NCBI GenBank assembly: GCA_028714855.1
Contig: JAQTLP010000001.1
Location: forward strand, 312,572 to 376,571
Length of the DNA stretch: 64,000 nucleotides
Direction: 5' to 3'
DNA from: Phycisphaerae bacterium
GTDB lineage: Bacteria; Planctomycetota; Phycisphaerae; Sedimentisphaerales; Anaerobacaceae
How positions within the stretch are numbered: position 1 is the stretch's first letter; each line of letters opens with the position of its first letter. Made by a program: the position numbers and the translations under genes. Below are positions 9,273 to 19,974 of this stretch, one piece after another. Under the pieces are notes generated by a model. That model ran no database searches. It was not told the origin of the DNA and worked only from the letters and a program-made list of their open reading frames with translations.

Positions 9273-10300
9273 TAGAAATCCTCCGGATTAATGGGCTCGC
9301 CGTTATTCTTTAACGACTTCTGCCCGGCCTCTAATACCCTGACAACTCTTAAACCTTCGATGCCGTCACTTCGTATCGGTGTTCCGTCAAGTACACAATC
9401 TACGAAGTGCTTGCATTCCAGCGAGAGCGGTTCGCCGCCCGGCACCTTCGGCATCACTATGTCGCCGAACCGGAGCGATATTACTTCTGCGTATGATGTA
9501 GTTATATCATGCTTTATTGCCGCACCCTTATCATAAATTCGTATTTTTTCCGTCGCTTCCATATCGTCAAAGCTTACCATCTTTTCGGAGCCGACAACCG
9601 TCATCTTCCTGATTTTGTGAGGGTCGAGCCAGCTGCAGTGGACGTTTGCCACTTTGCCGTCTGCAAATTTAATCGTGGCAAATACCACGTCTTCAATGTC
9701 CTTCTGTAAATAGCACTGTCCGTGTGCTGTCACCGATACCGGCTCGGAGCCGAGCAAGTAGCAGATAATCGAAATATCATGTGGTGCCAGCGACCACCAG
9801 GCATTTTCATTTTTACGAACAATACCCAAATTAACCCGCTGAGTATACATATAATAAGGCTGACCCACCTGGCCTTTGTCTATCATATCTTTGAGGTAAT
9901 TGACCGCAGGATGATATTCCAGCAGGTGGCCAACCATCAATTTCAATTTCTTGTCTTTTGCAAGTTCAACCAGCACCTTCGCATCAGCAGCTTTTAACGT
10001 CATTGGCTTTTCAACATAAGTATGTTTGCCGGCCTCCAAAGACTTTCGCGCAATCTCAAAGTGCGTGGGCACTTCAGTAGCAATTATCACCGCATTAACT
10101 TCGGCATCGTTTAAAATCTCATCCAGCTCGGATGTGGTTGTAACGGCAGGAAAACTTTTCTTTTGGGAAGCCAGAACTTTCTTGTTGAGGTCGCAGACGT
10201 ACTTCAAATTGCATCTTTTGGCTGTGGCAAAATTGCGGACCAGGTTCTTGCCCCAATATCCGGCGCCGACAACTGCAACAGTTAAAACATTCTCACTCAT
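9272..10300 (-). CDS. wbpB: Gfo/Idh/MocA oxidoreductase, WbpB-like UDP-GlcNAcA 3-dehydrogenase
   Basis: 342-residue NAD-dependent dehydrogenase. The Rossmann motif VVGAGYWGKNLVRNF lies at residues 10-24, the catalytic EKP motif in HTYVEKPMTLKAADA near 95, and WWSLAPHDISIICYLLG near 167 is typical of the WbpB/WlbA group that oxidises C3 of UDP-GlcNAcA. It is the first gene of the wbpB-wbpD-wbpE operon, read from the short divergent region shared with the gene at 10411. A substrate-producing UDP-GlcNAc 6-dehydrogenase (WbpA) is not adjacent; the nucleotide-sugar dehydrogenase at 43099-44742 could supply it. The start has an AGAGGAGATAAT Shine-Dalgarno region. Confidence 0.9.
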   Translation of the reverse strand: MSENVLTVAVVGAGYWGKNLVRNFATAKRCNLKYVCDLNKKVLASQKKSFPAVTTTSELDEILNDAEVNAVIIATEVPTHFEIARKSLEAGKHTYVEKPMTLKAADAKVLVELAKDKKLKLMVGHLLEYHPAVNYLKDMIDKGQVGQPYYMYTQRVNLGIVRKNENAWWSLAPHDISIICYLLGSEPVSVTAHGQCYLQKDIEDVVFATIKFADGKVANVHCSWLDPHKIRKMTVVGSEKMVSFDDMEATEKIRIYDKGAAIKHDITTSYAEVISLRFGDIVMPKVPGGEPLSLECKHFVDCVLDGTPIRSDGIEGLRVVRVLEAGQKSLKNNGEPINPEDF

Positions 10301-10346
10301 ACTATTATCTCCTCTGAAACTAAAGAAAAAAATACGCCGGCAAAGC

Positions 10347-10374
10347 TTGACTGGTCGACAGCTTTACCTATAAT
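10347..10374 (+). promoter_or_regulatory. Sigma-70-like promoter for the thioredoxin-fold gene
   Basis: TTGACT at 10347-10352 and TATAAT at 10369-10374 with a 16-base spacer form a near-consensus promoter on the plus strand. It would start transcription near 10381, about 30 bases before the likely GTG start at 10411. It lies in the 98-base divergent region shared with wbpB. Confidence 0.6.
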
Positions 10375-10410
10375 AAACACTTATTCTAACAGTCTTATAT
10401 GGAGGTCTAT

Positions 10411-10932
10411 GTGGCACAGACACAGGCCGGTAATCACGATGACTCGACAGGCTTGACGCCGAACCAATCTTCGTCTCCCGTCGGCCAAAAACATTCTCGA
10501 TCTTTATGGATAATTATTCTGGTTTTTGCCATATTCGTAGTAGCTGTCTTTTTGACCGAAAACAAGGGAGACCCGACTAGTTGGTGGGAAAAAGATTATC
10601 ACACCGGCATCAAGCTGGCGAAACAACAAAACAAACCTGCTTTGATTTGCTTTTTTAGACAAGGTACGCGCTTTAGTTCAGATATGTGGCAGGGGGTCTA
10701 CAACAAACCCGACGTCCAAAAATATGTCGTGGCCAATTTTATTCCAATTCTTATTGACGTCGATAAACAGCCCGAACTTGCCAAACGCTACAACGTTACT
10801 TATTATCCTACTCATTATGTTGAAAACCCAAACACCAATCAAACAGATGGCCCTTTCATTGGTGCGCACCGCTTGGTCGAGTTCATCAAAAGACCTCGAA
10901 ATTTCACCTCCCAAAACAGTTCGCTACAGTGA
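10411..10932 (+). CDS. Membrane-anchored thioredoxin-fold protein without CXXC
   Basis: 173 residues from the GTG at 10411. A single transmembrane helix (SLWIIILVFAIFVVAVFL) near residues 28-45 is followed by a thioredoxin-like domain of the Thioredoxin_7/DUF255 type: DYHTGIKLAKQQNKPALICFF, then VVANFIPILIDVDKQPELAKRYNV and a cis-proline-like YYPTHYV. Where redox-active members have CXXC after the first strand, this one has FRQGTRFSSDMW, so disulfide exchange is not expected. The GTG is preferred because GGAGG lies 5 bases upstream; an in-frame ATG 4 codons earlier has no ribosome binding site. It is the only plus-strand gene within the polysaccharide locus, and its function there is unknown. 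Confidence 0.75.
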   Translation: MAQTQAGNHDDSTGLTPNQSSSPVGQKHSRSLWIIILVFAIFVVAVFLTENKGDPTSWWEKDYHTGIKLAKQQNKPALICFFRQGTRFSSDMWQGVYNKPDVQKYVVANFIPILIDVDKQPELAKRYNVTYYPTHYVENPNTNQTDGPFIGAHRLVEFIKRPRNFTSQNSSLQ

Positions 10933-10975
10933 AAGAAATAGTTCCCTTTTGTTTTTTCCAAACGCTTAGCCATCT

Positions 10976-12936
<1,961 letters not shown>

Positions 12937-12962
12937 GATATCTTGCCTCTCTGACAATTCTT

Positions 12963-13943
12963 CTATTTTGCCTGTTTAAAATTTTCTATAATCGCCCGCA
13001 GCCCCTCGTCCAGACTTGTTTTGGGCTCCCAGCCGGTCATATTTTTTATCCGCTCGAGGTTGGGTACGCGCCGCATCATGTCTTCGATGGGCCTGCCGTA
13101 GGCTTTTTCGTATGATACAAATTCCTTTTTGCTTTTGCTGTTCGTCATCTCGATGATTTTATCAGCAAGACTTTCGATGGTAATTTCTTCACTTGAGCCG
13201 ATGTTATACACTTGTCCCGCCGCCTCCTTGCAGTTCATCAAACCCGTGACAGCGTCGATAAGGTCTTCCACGTAACAAAAGCAGCGCCTTTGCTGGCCTG
13301 TGCCGTATATCGAAATTGGCTCGTTCTTTAATGCTCTTTGAACAAAACGGGGCACCACCATTCCATATTGACCTGTTTGTCTGGGCCCGATTGTGTTAAA
13401 GAACCTGCCGATTATCACGTCCAGTTTATACTGCTGGTGGAAAGCCAGACCCAGGAATTCATCTATCGCCTTGCTGCAGGCGTATGACCATCGTGACATT
13501 CGTGTGCTGCCCAGAACAATGTCGTCATCTTCGCTGAAGGGCACTGTTTCATTTTTTCCGTAAACTTCGCTGCTTGAGGCAATCAGAATTTTTTTGCCGA
13601 ACTTATTGGCTGTCTCTAACACCACCTCGGTGCCGCCGATATTGGTTTCTATCGTATGGACCGGTCTGTCAGCTATCAACTTGACGCCGACGGCCGCAGC
13701 TAAATGATAGACTACGTCGCATTGCTCTGTTAGTGGCTCCATCAATTCGGCATTGCGGATATCGCCTTCTACAAAATTAAAATTGCCCCCATTCTTGCCT
13801 TCGCAGGAAAGCAGGGGGGCAATATTTTTTAAACTGCCGGTACTGAGGTTATCAATAACCGCGACCTTGTGCCCGTCTTTTAGTAACCGTTCTGCCAGAT
13901 GGGAGCCTATAAATCCCGCCCCTCCTGTAATAAGTGCTTTCAT
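12963..13943 (-). CDS. NAD-dependent sugar-nucleotide epimerase/dehydratase
   Basis: 326-residue extended SDR. Motifs: [17 protein letters not shown] at residues 4-20, [33 protein letters not shown], the catalytic YACSKAIDE with Tyr and Lys near 154-158, and [20 protein letters not shown] near 182. The last motif is shared by UDP-glucuronate decarboxylases and UDP-glucose/galacturonate 4-epimerases, so the exact substrate is left open. It is the first gene of the epimerase-gmd-fcl operon. Its start has TGAGG 5 bases upstream, and a roughly 360-base leader with a strong promoter and folded segment precedes it. Confidence 0.85.
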   Translation of the reverse strand: MKALITGGAGFIGSHLAERLLKDGHKVAVIDNLSTGSLKNIAPLLSCEGKNGGNFNFVEGDIRNAELMEPLTEQCDVVYHLAAAVGVKLIADRPVHTIETNIGGTEVVLETANKFGKKILIASSSEVYGKNETVPFSEDDDIVLGSTRMSRWSYACSKAIDEFLGLAFHQQYKLDVIIGRFFNTIGPRQTGQYGMVVPRFVQRALKNEPISIYGTGQQRRCFCYVEDLIDAVTGLMNCKEAAGQVYNIGSSEEITIESLADKIIEMTNSKSKKEFVSYEKAYGRPIEDMMRRVPNLERIKNMTGWEPKTSLDEGLRAIIENFKQAK

Positions 13944-13980
13944 ATAGGCCTCAATGGTATGTAATCAGCTTTTATAGACT

Positions 13981-14084
13981 CCGTCCCTGTCGGTTGCGCT
14001 GTAACAGCAAGTACTCCCTTAGTGCTGGGGCAACCTTCTTTGGGACGGCCTCTTATGGAAGGCAGAGCATGCAACTTTGCACGC
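13981..14084 (-). ncRNA. Candidate structured leader RNA
   Basis: A run of nested helices can be drawn here. Outer stem: 13981-13987 with 14042-14048 (7 bp). Middle stem: 13992-13997 with 14030-14035 (6 bp). Inner stem: 14005-14009 with 14023-14027 (5 bp). Two side hairpins flank it: 14048-14051 with 14060-14063, and 14067-14072 with 14079-14084 with a 6-base loop. The element lies between a promoter on the minus strand (14310-14337) and the start of the epimerase gene at 13943, so it would be in the 5' leader of the epimerase-gmd-fcl operon. It does not match a riboswitch class I recognise. The strand is taken from the promoter; the helices alone would also fold on the other strand. Confidence 0.45.
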
Positions 14085-14309
14085 CGGTCTTCTTATAACA
14101 TAAGTATCGGCAAATAAAGGAGATAGCTTTAGTAAGACACTCCTCCAACAAGTATTATCAGCCGAGTTTTGCGGCAAAAATTATACGTGTTTAACATCAT
14201 ATGGGTTCACATCTATTTCCCTTGGGCAAAGTGCCGCTGCGACCCCTCTTTGTAATGCTAAAAAGGCCGTTTTTATAGGTCTTTACTTAGAAATCACCTT
14301 TGCTATTGA

Positions 14310-14337
14310 ATTATACCGGCCACCGTGTTCCATGCAA
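14310..14337 (-). promoter_or_regulatory. Sigma-70-like promoter for the epimerase-gmd-fcl operon
   Basis: On the minus strand TTGCAT (14337-14332) and a perfect TATAAT (14315-14310) are separated by 16 bases. The predicted transcript begins near 14303, giving a leader of about 360 bases before the start codon at 13943. No credible reading frame fills the 495-base gap 13944-14438, which otherwise holds only this promoter, the folded element and AT-rich DNA. Confidence 0.6.
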
Positions 14338-14438
14338 CAAAAACGCACGCAAAATGGACGATATTAGGAGAATGTTTTTCGGGAGGAGCTGTGGCCAAAA
14401 GCCGTTTAGCTGGTTTACATGGACATAATTGATGAGCT

Positions 14439-15347
14439 TTATTTCAAGCCGAAGTGTTCCGGATACTCGTATCTTGCCAGGTACAACACTGTAAGCGCTA
14501 GAAGTGTATCGTGTTGGTTACTTGGTGGGATGCTAAAATCAAAGACAGACCTCCTCTCTGAAACAAAATAACACCACCTGTTGTTCCAGCCGCCGTCAGG
14601 CAGTTGGCTGGCGACTATCCTCTCAACCCATCGCCTGTTAATTTTCTCCGGGAAGCCCGCCCTTAGAACAAACGCAACCTGCCCAATATCTATCTTCAGC
14701 ACGTCAAAAAAAAGCTCGTTGCTTACCCTATTGGAGAGATGCTCAATGAGCTCATCCAGCTGTTTGGTCGCGCCCTTGGTTTTTCTCAAGGCAGTCAATG
14801 CGTCGAGTTGATGTGCAAGCTTCCGTCCCCTCCATCGCTCCGGCTCAAACAAGTGCATCTCTTCGGGGGTAATCTTTGCTTTATCTGGCGCCATCGCGTA
14901 CAAAACCCACTTATTATCTGTGTTCTCATTCTTAATTGTTTGATTCAATTCCATCTCGTTCACAGGCCAGTTTGGGTCTATCAAACGCTTCCAGCATTCT
15001 GGTTGGCACCTTGCTGCCAAAAAGCTTTTGACTATTTCCTCGAATACCGGATTAGGTTTCATCGCATCGCATTCACGAAGCATTTTCAGCAGCCCTATAT
15101 TTCTCCTCTCCAGTATATCCATCTTGTTGCTGCTTACCCATTTCTCTGCCGATGCTATCGCTGTGTCCATCTGTTCAGCAAAGACCTCATCACTGGTGAA
15201 AGATACATTATTATGAATTAACGCCGCGACACCAATGATGGCTGTGAGAACAATCAGAACAAGAACAATTATGACCGTTTTACGAAGAACCGGACGTTTC
15301 TTTACAGCATCATTTTTTATATTGGATAGTTCGTGTGCTTTTGTCAT
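14439..15347 (-). CDS. Single-pass membrane protein of unknown function
   Basis: 302 residues. A basic cytoplasmic start is followed by one transmembrane helix (TVIIVLVLIVLTAIIGVAAL, near residues 24-43) and an extracytoplasmic helical domain. Toward the C-terminus, IVASQLPDGGWNNRW resembles the QxxDGGW repeats of terpenoid-cyclase/alpha-toroid proteins, and is followed by a histidine-containing HDTLLALTVLYLARYEYP helix. No enzyme family is assigned. It starts 9 bases after the stop of the GT39-type gene at 15357-16859, so it is probably translated with it and may act on the same exported glycan or lipid-linked sugar. Confidence 0.7.
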   Translation of the reverse strand: MTKAHELSNIKNDAVKKRPVLRKTVIIVLVLIVLTAIIGVAALIHNNVSFTSDEVFAEQMDTAIASAEKWVSSNKMDILERRNIGLLKMLRECDAMKPNPVFEEIVKSFLAARCQPECWKRLIDPNWPVNEMELNQTIKNENTDNKWVLYAMAPDKAKITPEEMHLFEPERWRGRKLAHQLDALTALRKTKGATKQLDELIEHLSNRVSNELFFDVLKIDIGQVAFVLRAGFPEKINRRWVERIVASQLPDGGWNNRWCYFVSERRSVFDFSIPPSNQHDTLLALTVLYLARYEYPEHFGLK

Positions 15348-15356
15348 TGCGTTATC

Positions 15357-16859
15357 TCAATGCGGTCCCTTTTCCCAATTAAGCTTATATATCTCGATCG
15401 GTCCGTAATAAGGGTCCTGAAATTCATCTATTTTGGTGCCAAATTTACGGCACACCCAGTCATCAATGGAATTATCTCTAAAGCCAGGCATTGCAAGAGG
15501 CGGTCGAGCAATCCCTACAGGTGGCGCCCCAAACCAGGCGGTTCTTACTGCATAATCAAAACGATGTTTGCTGACCATCTTAATAGCATCTTGTAAGAGA
15601 AGATCTTCGTGGGTTATTAGATAAGGACCATACTTATATTGGTCATGACCAAGCCAGAAAATCGGGTTGCCGTAAACACTACTCTTGGAACCAACAACTG
15701 ATGCAACGCGATTTATTACTCTGGTAAAATCAGCTCCTCGCAAACAATAAAACATTAATCCGATGAACGTAAGGCACGTTAACAAATAGATTGCCGCTAT
15801 ACCCGTGCTAATTGCATAACGTAATTTACACCAATTCTGTAAAAGTAAATTCCTGTCTGCTGTTAACCGCCAAATCAAACGGACTATCAAAGCACTAAAG
15901 AATGGAATTGTCGCAAAAAGATACCGTCCTATATAATTAACAGTAGCAAAAGGCAGTATTAAAACGAAAATAACAACGATAGCAGCAATAGCTTTATCCG
16001 CAGCAGTTGACCGGTAACACGCCATAATCCACGAAACTAACATAATAATTGCAAGGGGAATTCCCTCTGGCAATTGCAGAAAAATCTTCCAGCGAGTTAT
16101 TTCAGCTTGAACAAGAGATTTATGTAATGCGTTGATTAGCATCTGCCCTGTGAAACTAACTTGTGGGTCCTGTATAGCTCGAAGAACATAAATGACATAC
16201 GGCAAAACTGTTATCGCCAAGCCCATAATTGCCCAGGGAATTAGATGCAGTAACAGTTTGCCTCTCTGCCAAACAATTAAAACGCAGCTAATCGCAAAAA
16301 CAAGAATTAAACCGTTTGGATGCGATAAGCTGGACAAACCGGCAAAGACTCCTGCGAAGAAAGCGCTTCGTCGTGAACCGGAATCAAAAAAAACCACCAT
16401 TAGCCATAAGAACACTAATGCCAGCGCCGTGCAATAAATTTCAGGCCGGGAACACCTGTTAACTTCGAAAAACCACGGATGAATAATGAATGCCAATACA
16501 ATAAAGAACCCCTGCTTCTCGCCAAACCAACGACGCATAACTGCGTAAAAGCTTACCGTTGCTAATGTCCCGAATAGTACCGAGCCAATCCGACTGGCTG
16601 TAATACTGTAGCCGGTCACCTTAAAAATTGCAGCACAAACCACAGGCAAAACTACTCTAGGCGGAACATAGTGAATATCCGACCCGCCAAAACCTTCGAT
16701 AGAGGGGTGCCTTAACGACCCCTCATTTGCCAAACTATAACCCAGCGAGGAATCCCAAATTTCGTCTATATAAATACGCGGGATTCTTTCCAGATAGGCC
16801 AACCCCAACAAAAGTTGCAGTAGAACCAGAAAAATTATATTACGCTTCCAACCCAACAT
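15357..16859 (-). CDS. GT39/ArnT-type integral membrane glycosyltransferase (copy 2)
   Basis: 500 residues with about 10-12 hydrophobic helices, GT-C fold. The first periplasmic loop contains IPRIYIDEIWDSSLGY, whose acidic DE pair matches the catalytic site of PMT/ArnT-like enzymes, which transfer sugars from polyprenyl-phosphate donors. A conserved RRWFGEKQGFFIVLAFIIHPWFF segment and a soluble C-terminal tail (YYGPIEIYKLNWEKGP) follow. It is a tandem duplicate of the gene at 16998-18530: the two proteins share long identical stretches and even the same C-terminal DPYYGPIEIYKLNWE. The 138-base gap between them holds no gene. The acceptor is unknown. Confidence 0.85.
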   Translation of the reverse strand: MLGWKRNIIFLVLLQLLLGLAYLERIPRIYIDEIWDSSLGYSLANEGSLRHPSIEGFGGSDIHYVPPRVVLPVVCAAIFKVTGYSITASRIGSVLFGTLATVSFYAVMRRWFGEKQGFFIVLAFIIHPWFFEVNRCSRPEIYCTALALVFLWLMVVFFDSGSRRSAFFAGVFAGLSSLSHPNGLILVFAISCVLIVWQRGKLLLHLIPWAIMGLAITVLPYVIYVLRAIQDPQVSFTGQMLINALHKSLVQAEITRWKIFLQLPEGIPLAIIMLVSWIMACYRSTAADKAIAAIVVIFVLILPFATVNYIGRYLFATIPFFSALIVRLIWRLTADRNLLLQNWCKLRYAISTGIAAIYLLTCLTFIGLMFYCLRGADFTRVINRVASVVGSKSSVYGNPIFWLGHDQYKYGPYLITHEDLLLQDAIKMVSKHRFDYAVRTAWFGAPPVGIARPPLAMPGFRDNSIDDWVCRKFGTKIDEFQDPYYGPIEIYKLNWEKGPH

Positions 16860-16997
16860 TCTTTGTCCCTATATTTGCCTTTTGAGTATATCAGTTATCT
16901 GAATGTTACCCCTAATGGGAATAGAATGCTTCATCGGCTTTCAGAATAGTAACACAACATGTGGTTCCGGCTAAATTTACGAAAGGTCTTTCTGTCA

Positions 16998-18530
16998 TTA
17001 TTTCACTTTCAGAATTTTAGGAGAACTTTCCCAATTAAGCTTGTATATCTCAATCGGTCCGTAATAAGGGTCATAGAACTCATCTATTTTGGTGCCGAAT
17101 CTGCGGCAAATCCAGTCGCCGAGGCAATCGTCCCGGAACATTGGCATTACTTCAGATGGCCGACCAAACGCGTCAGGGGGGGCTACTAACCAGGCGGTTC
17201 TTACTGCATAATCAAAATGATGTTTGCGGGCCATCTTGAGACCATCTTTTAGTAGAAAGTCTTTATAGATTACTGGATAAGGACCATACTTGTATTTGTC
17301 ATGACCCACCCAGAAAATCGGGTTGCCGTAGATGCGGCTTTCCCGGCCGACTGCCGATGCCACATGATTTATTACCTTGTTAAAATCAGCTCCGTGCAGA
17401 CAATAAAACATTAGTCCAATGAACACAGCGCCTGTTGACAAATAGATAACCGCAGTACCAACACTAATCGCGAAACGCAATTTATACCAGTTCTGCAGAA
17501 TTACACCCTTATCTTCTATAACTCGCCATATCAGGCGAACTACCAGAGCGCAGAGCAAAGGAGTAATCACTACCAGATACCGTGCAGTAGGGCTGACAGT
17601 AGCAAAAGGTAGAATCAGTGCGAGTAAGACAATGATAGAAGCGAGAATTTTATCTGCAGCAGTTGACCGATACCACGCCAGGACCCATGAAGCTAACATA
17701 ATGATTGCAAGCGGAGCCCCCTCGGGCCACTGTAAAAAACTTTTCCAGCGATTGATTTCACCGCGTAAAAGCAATTTATGTAACATGCCAATCTGCATTT
17801 GTTCCGTGAAACTGACTTGCGGGTTTCGTATAGCCCAGAAAACATAGATGACATACGGCAGAATAGTTACAACAAACCCAACGGCTGCCCATGGAATCAG
17901 ACGCCCAATTAACTTGCCTCTTTGCCGGACGATAATAACGCAGCCAATTATGAAAACTATGATTAAACCGGTTGGATGTGCCAGACTGGATAAACCGGCG
18001 AAGACTCCTGCAAACAAAGCGCTTCGTCTTGAGCCGGAATCAAAAAAAACTACCATTAGCCATAAGAACACTAATGCCAAGGCAGTGTAATAAATTTCAG
18101 GTCGGGCACGCCGGCTGGCGTCAAAGAACCATGGATGAATAATGGTTGCCAGGCCAATCCAGAAAGCCTGCTTTTCTCCGAACCAGCGACGCGTAACCGC
18201 ATAGATACTAACAACAGCAAGTGCTCCAAATAGCACCGAACCTATGCGACTGGTTGCAATGCTGTAATCAACAATCTTAAAAATTGCGGCGTTAACCAGC
18301 GGCAGCACAACACGACTTTGGATAAAGTGTATATCCATCCCGCCGAAGCCTTCAATAAATGGATGTTTAAGGCTGCCTTGATGGGCCAAGTTATAGCCCA
18401 GTGATGAATCCCACACTTCATCTATGTGAGTACGGGGAACAGAGTTAAGATACACCAGCCCCAGAACAATTTGTAAAACAACAAGAATAGCTAAGTTTCG
18501 CTTACTACCGAACATAACTTGCCTCGGCAT
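16998..18530 (-). CDS. GT39/ArnT-type integral membrane glycosyltransferase (copy 1)
   Basis: 510 residues, polytopic GT-C glycosyltransferase. VPRTHIDEVWDSSLGYN in the first loop carries the catalytic acidic pair, followed by helices with RRWFGEKQAFWIGLATIIHPW and LSSLAHPTGLIIVF. The C-terminal soluble tail includes FYDPYYGPIEIYKLNWE. It is the upstream member of a tandem pair with 15357-16859; the shared sequence over the full length indicates a duplication inside this locus. It is separated from queD by only 33 bases but is functionally unrelated to it. Lipid-linked sugar donors are inferred from the family. Confidence 0.85.
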   Translation of the reverse strand: MPRQVMFGSKRNLAILVVLQIVLGLVYLNSVPRTHIDEVWDSSLGYNLAHQGSLKHPFIEGFGGMDIHFIQSRVVLPLVNAAIFKIVDYSIATSRIGSVLFGALAVVSIYAVTRRWFGEKQAFWIGLATIIHPWFFDASRRARPEIYYTALALVFLWLMVVFFDSGSRRSALFAGVFAGLSSLAHPTGLIIVFIIGCVIIVRQRGKLIGRLIPWAAVGFVVTILPYVIYVFWAIRNPQVSFTEQMQIGMLHKLLLRGEINRWKSFLQWPEGAPLAIIMLASWVLAWYRSTAADKILASIIVLLALILPFATVSPTARYLVVITPLLCALVVRLIWRVIEDKGVILQNWYKLRFAISVGTAVIYLSTGAVFIGLMFYCLHGADFNKVINHVASAVGRESRIYGNPIFWVGHDKYKYGPYPVIYKDFLLKDGLKMARKHHFDYAVRTAWLVAPPDAFGRPSEVMPMFRDDCLGDWICRRFGTKIDEFYDPYYGPIEIYKLNWESSPKILKVK

Positions 18531-18563
18531 CTCCTCTCTAAGCGTGGTTTTTCTTTATAATCG

Positions 18564-19361
18564 CTATCCGCAGTATGAGCAGGATGTCTTATCGGTTTCC
18601 CAGACTGTTACGCAATGCAGCGCCGCTTCGCCGAATTTGCCCGCCAGCTTCTCCCACGCAAAAGCTGCGATATTCTCTACGGTCGGAATCGCTTTGGCAA
18701 AATACGGCACATCTGCGTTCAGATTTTTGTGGTCAACCACTTTTATAAGCTCGTCATCCACTGCTTTTTCAAAATCACTGATACAAAAATCATTTTTTCC
18801 TGTCGGCCTCTTTATCGTAACCTCGACAACATAATTATGCCCGTGACCGGCCGGGTTTGCGCATTTGCCGAAGACCTTCCGGTTGCGTTCATCTGAAAAA
18901 TCGTAGTTCCAAAGCTTATGTGTCGCCGCAAATTCAAATTTCTCGCTAAAATAGCTCATCTTGCAGTCTTCGCAGTCAATCGCTGCCTTTCTGAAAGGAT
19001 TCATCGCCAGGCTCAATTCTTTCAATCTTGCCGTCCCGAATTTGTCGGCTAATTGTCCCCACGCCGAGTTTAAAAGTTTTGTTATTCCGGCAAACCCTAT
19101 ATGTCTGCCCTGCCGAAAGTCTTCTCTTATCTGCCGGGCAAAAATCGGCACAACGTATTCCTGCACTTTCTTGTCAACATCACTTACGTTGACGACAAAT
19201 CCCGTAGTCGGCTCGACCTCACCCGCCAGCGCAACAGTCAATTCGAAAAATATTGACAGCCCTTCGCCTGCCGGTTTTGATGCGAACGAGTTAAAACCGA
19301 TACTGTCCTCCGGCAGAAAAGGATTTATCGAAAACCGCACAAGTCTTGATAGATTATGCAT
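18564..19361 (-). CDS. queD: Two-domain 6-carboxytetrahydropterin synthase (QueD/PTPS family)
   Basis: 265 residues, about twice the usual QueD length. The C-terminal half (from about residue 135) is a complete PTPS domain: FEFAATHKLWNYDFSDE with the first zinc histidine, CANPAGHGHNYVVEVTI with cysteine and the two other histidines, and VVDHKNLNADVP. The N-terminal half has the same fold pattern (RFSINPF, FELTVALAGEVEPTTGFVVNVSDVD) but lacks the zinc histidines and the catalytic cysteine, so it is a degenerate second copy. QueD turns dihydroneopterin triphosphate into 6-carboxytetrahydropterin for queuosine. It follows folE by 13 bases, which makes the substrate, and queG lies at 55851, so the queuosine pathway is probably present. 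Confidence 0.88.
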   Translation of the reverse strand: MHNLSRLVRFSINPFLPEDSIGFNSFASKPAGEGLSIFFELTVALAGEVEPTTGFVVNVSDVDKKVQEYVVPIFARQIREDFRQGRHIGFAGITKLLNSAWGQLADKFGTARLKELSLAMNPFRKAAIDCEDCKMSYFSEKFEFAATHKLWNYDFSDERNRKVFGKCANPAGHGHNYVVEVTIKRPTGKNDFCISDFEKAVDDELIKVVDHKNLNADVPYFAKAIPTVENIAAFAWEKLAGKFGEAALHCVTVWETDKTSCSYCG

Positions 19362-19374
19362 AAATAAAAATCTT

Positions 19375-19962
19375 CTACTTATTACCCTGGTGCATCAGAC
19401 TCATAATCTCGCTTCTGCTCTTTGGGTCTCTTCTGAATATCCCGCGAAGCGCAGAAGTTACCATTACCGACCCGGGCTTTTTTATGCCGCGGATAGTCAT
19501 ACAGCTGTGTGACGCCTCCAGCACCACCGCAACACCCCGCGGCTTTAGCTCTTTCATTATAAAATCAGCTATTTGGCTCGTAAGCCGCTCTTGCACCTGC
19601 AGCCGGCGGGCAAAACAATCAACAATACGGGCTAGTTTGCTGACTCCAAGCACCGCGCCTGCAGGCAGGTATGCAACATGGGCCGAGCCTATAAACGGCA
19701 TTAAATGATGTTCGCAAACACTGTAAAAAGGTATGTCACGCAGCAGAACTATCTCGTCGTAATCTTCGCTAAAAACACTTTGGATATGCTGTTTGAGGTC
19801 CTCATTCATCCCGGCCAGCAGCTCGGCGTACATTTTTGCTACGCGCGTCGGCGTCTTCTTTAGTCCCTCACGCTCAACGTCTTCGCCTACAGCCAAGAGT
19901 ATTTCTTTGACCGCTTTCTCAATCCGTTCGATATCTACTTTCGTTTTATCTTTCGAGTTCAT
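19375..19962 (-). CDS. folE: GTP cyclohydrolase I
   Basis: 195-residue enzyme that converts GTP to dihydroneopterin triphosphate, the entry to folate and queuosine. Typical signatures: [22 protein letters not shown] with the zinc-binding cysteine and histidines, [31 protein letters not shown], and [15 protein letters not shown] with the second zinc cysteine. The length is normal. It sits 13 bases upstream of queD and 12 bases downstream of pepA in a tight run of minus-strand genes, so it is likely devoted at least in part to queuosine precursor supply. Confidence 0.96.
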   Translation of the reverse strand: MNSKDKTKVDIERIEKAVKEILLAVGEDVEREGLKKTPTRVAKMYAELLAGMNEDLKQHIQSVFSEDYDEIVLLRDIPFYSVCEHHLMPFIGSAHVAYLPAGAVLGVSKLARIVDCFARRLQVQERLTSQIADFIMKELKPRGVAVVLEASHSCMTIRGIKKPGSVMVTSALRGIFRRDPKSRSEIMSLMHQGNK

Positions 19963-19974
19963 ATTTTTACCTTG

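Noticed and set aside
13981-14084. SRP RNA, 6S RNA or tmRNA as identity of the folded element
   Set aside because: No GGAAG-containing SRP tetraloop region, no tmRNA alanine-like acceptor and no 6S-like long stem with a central bubble were seen.
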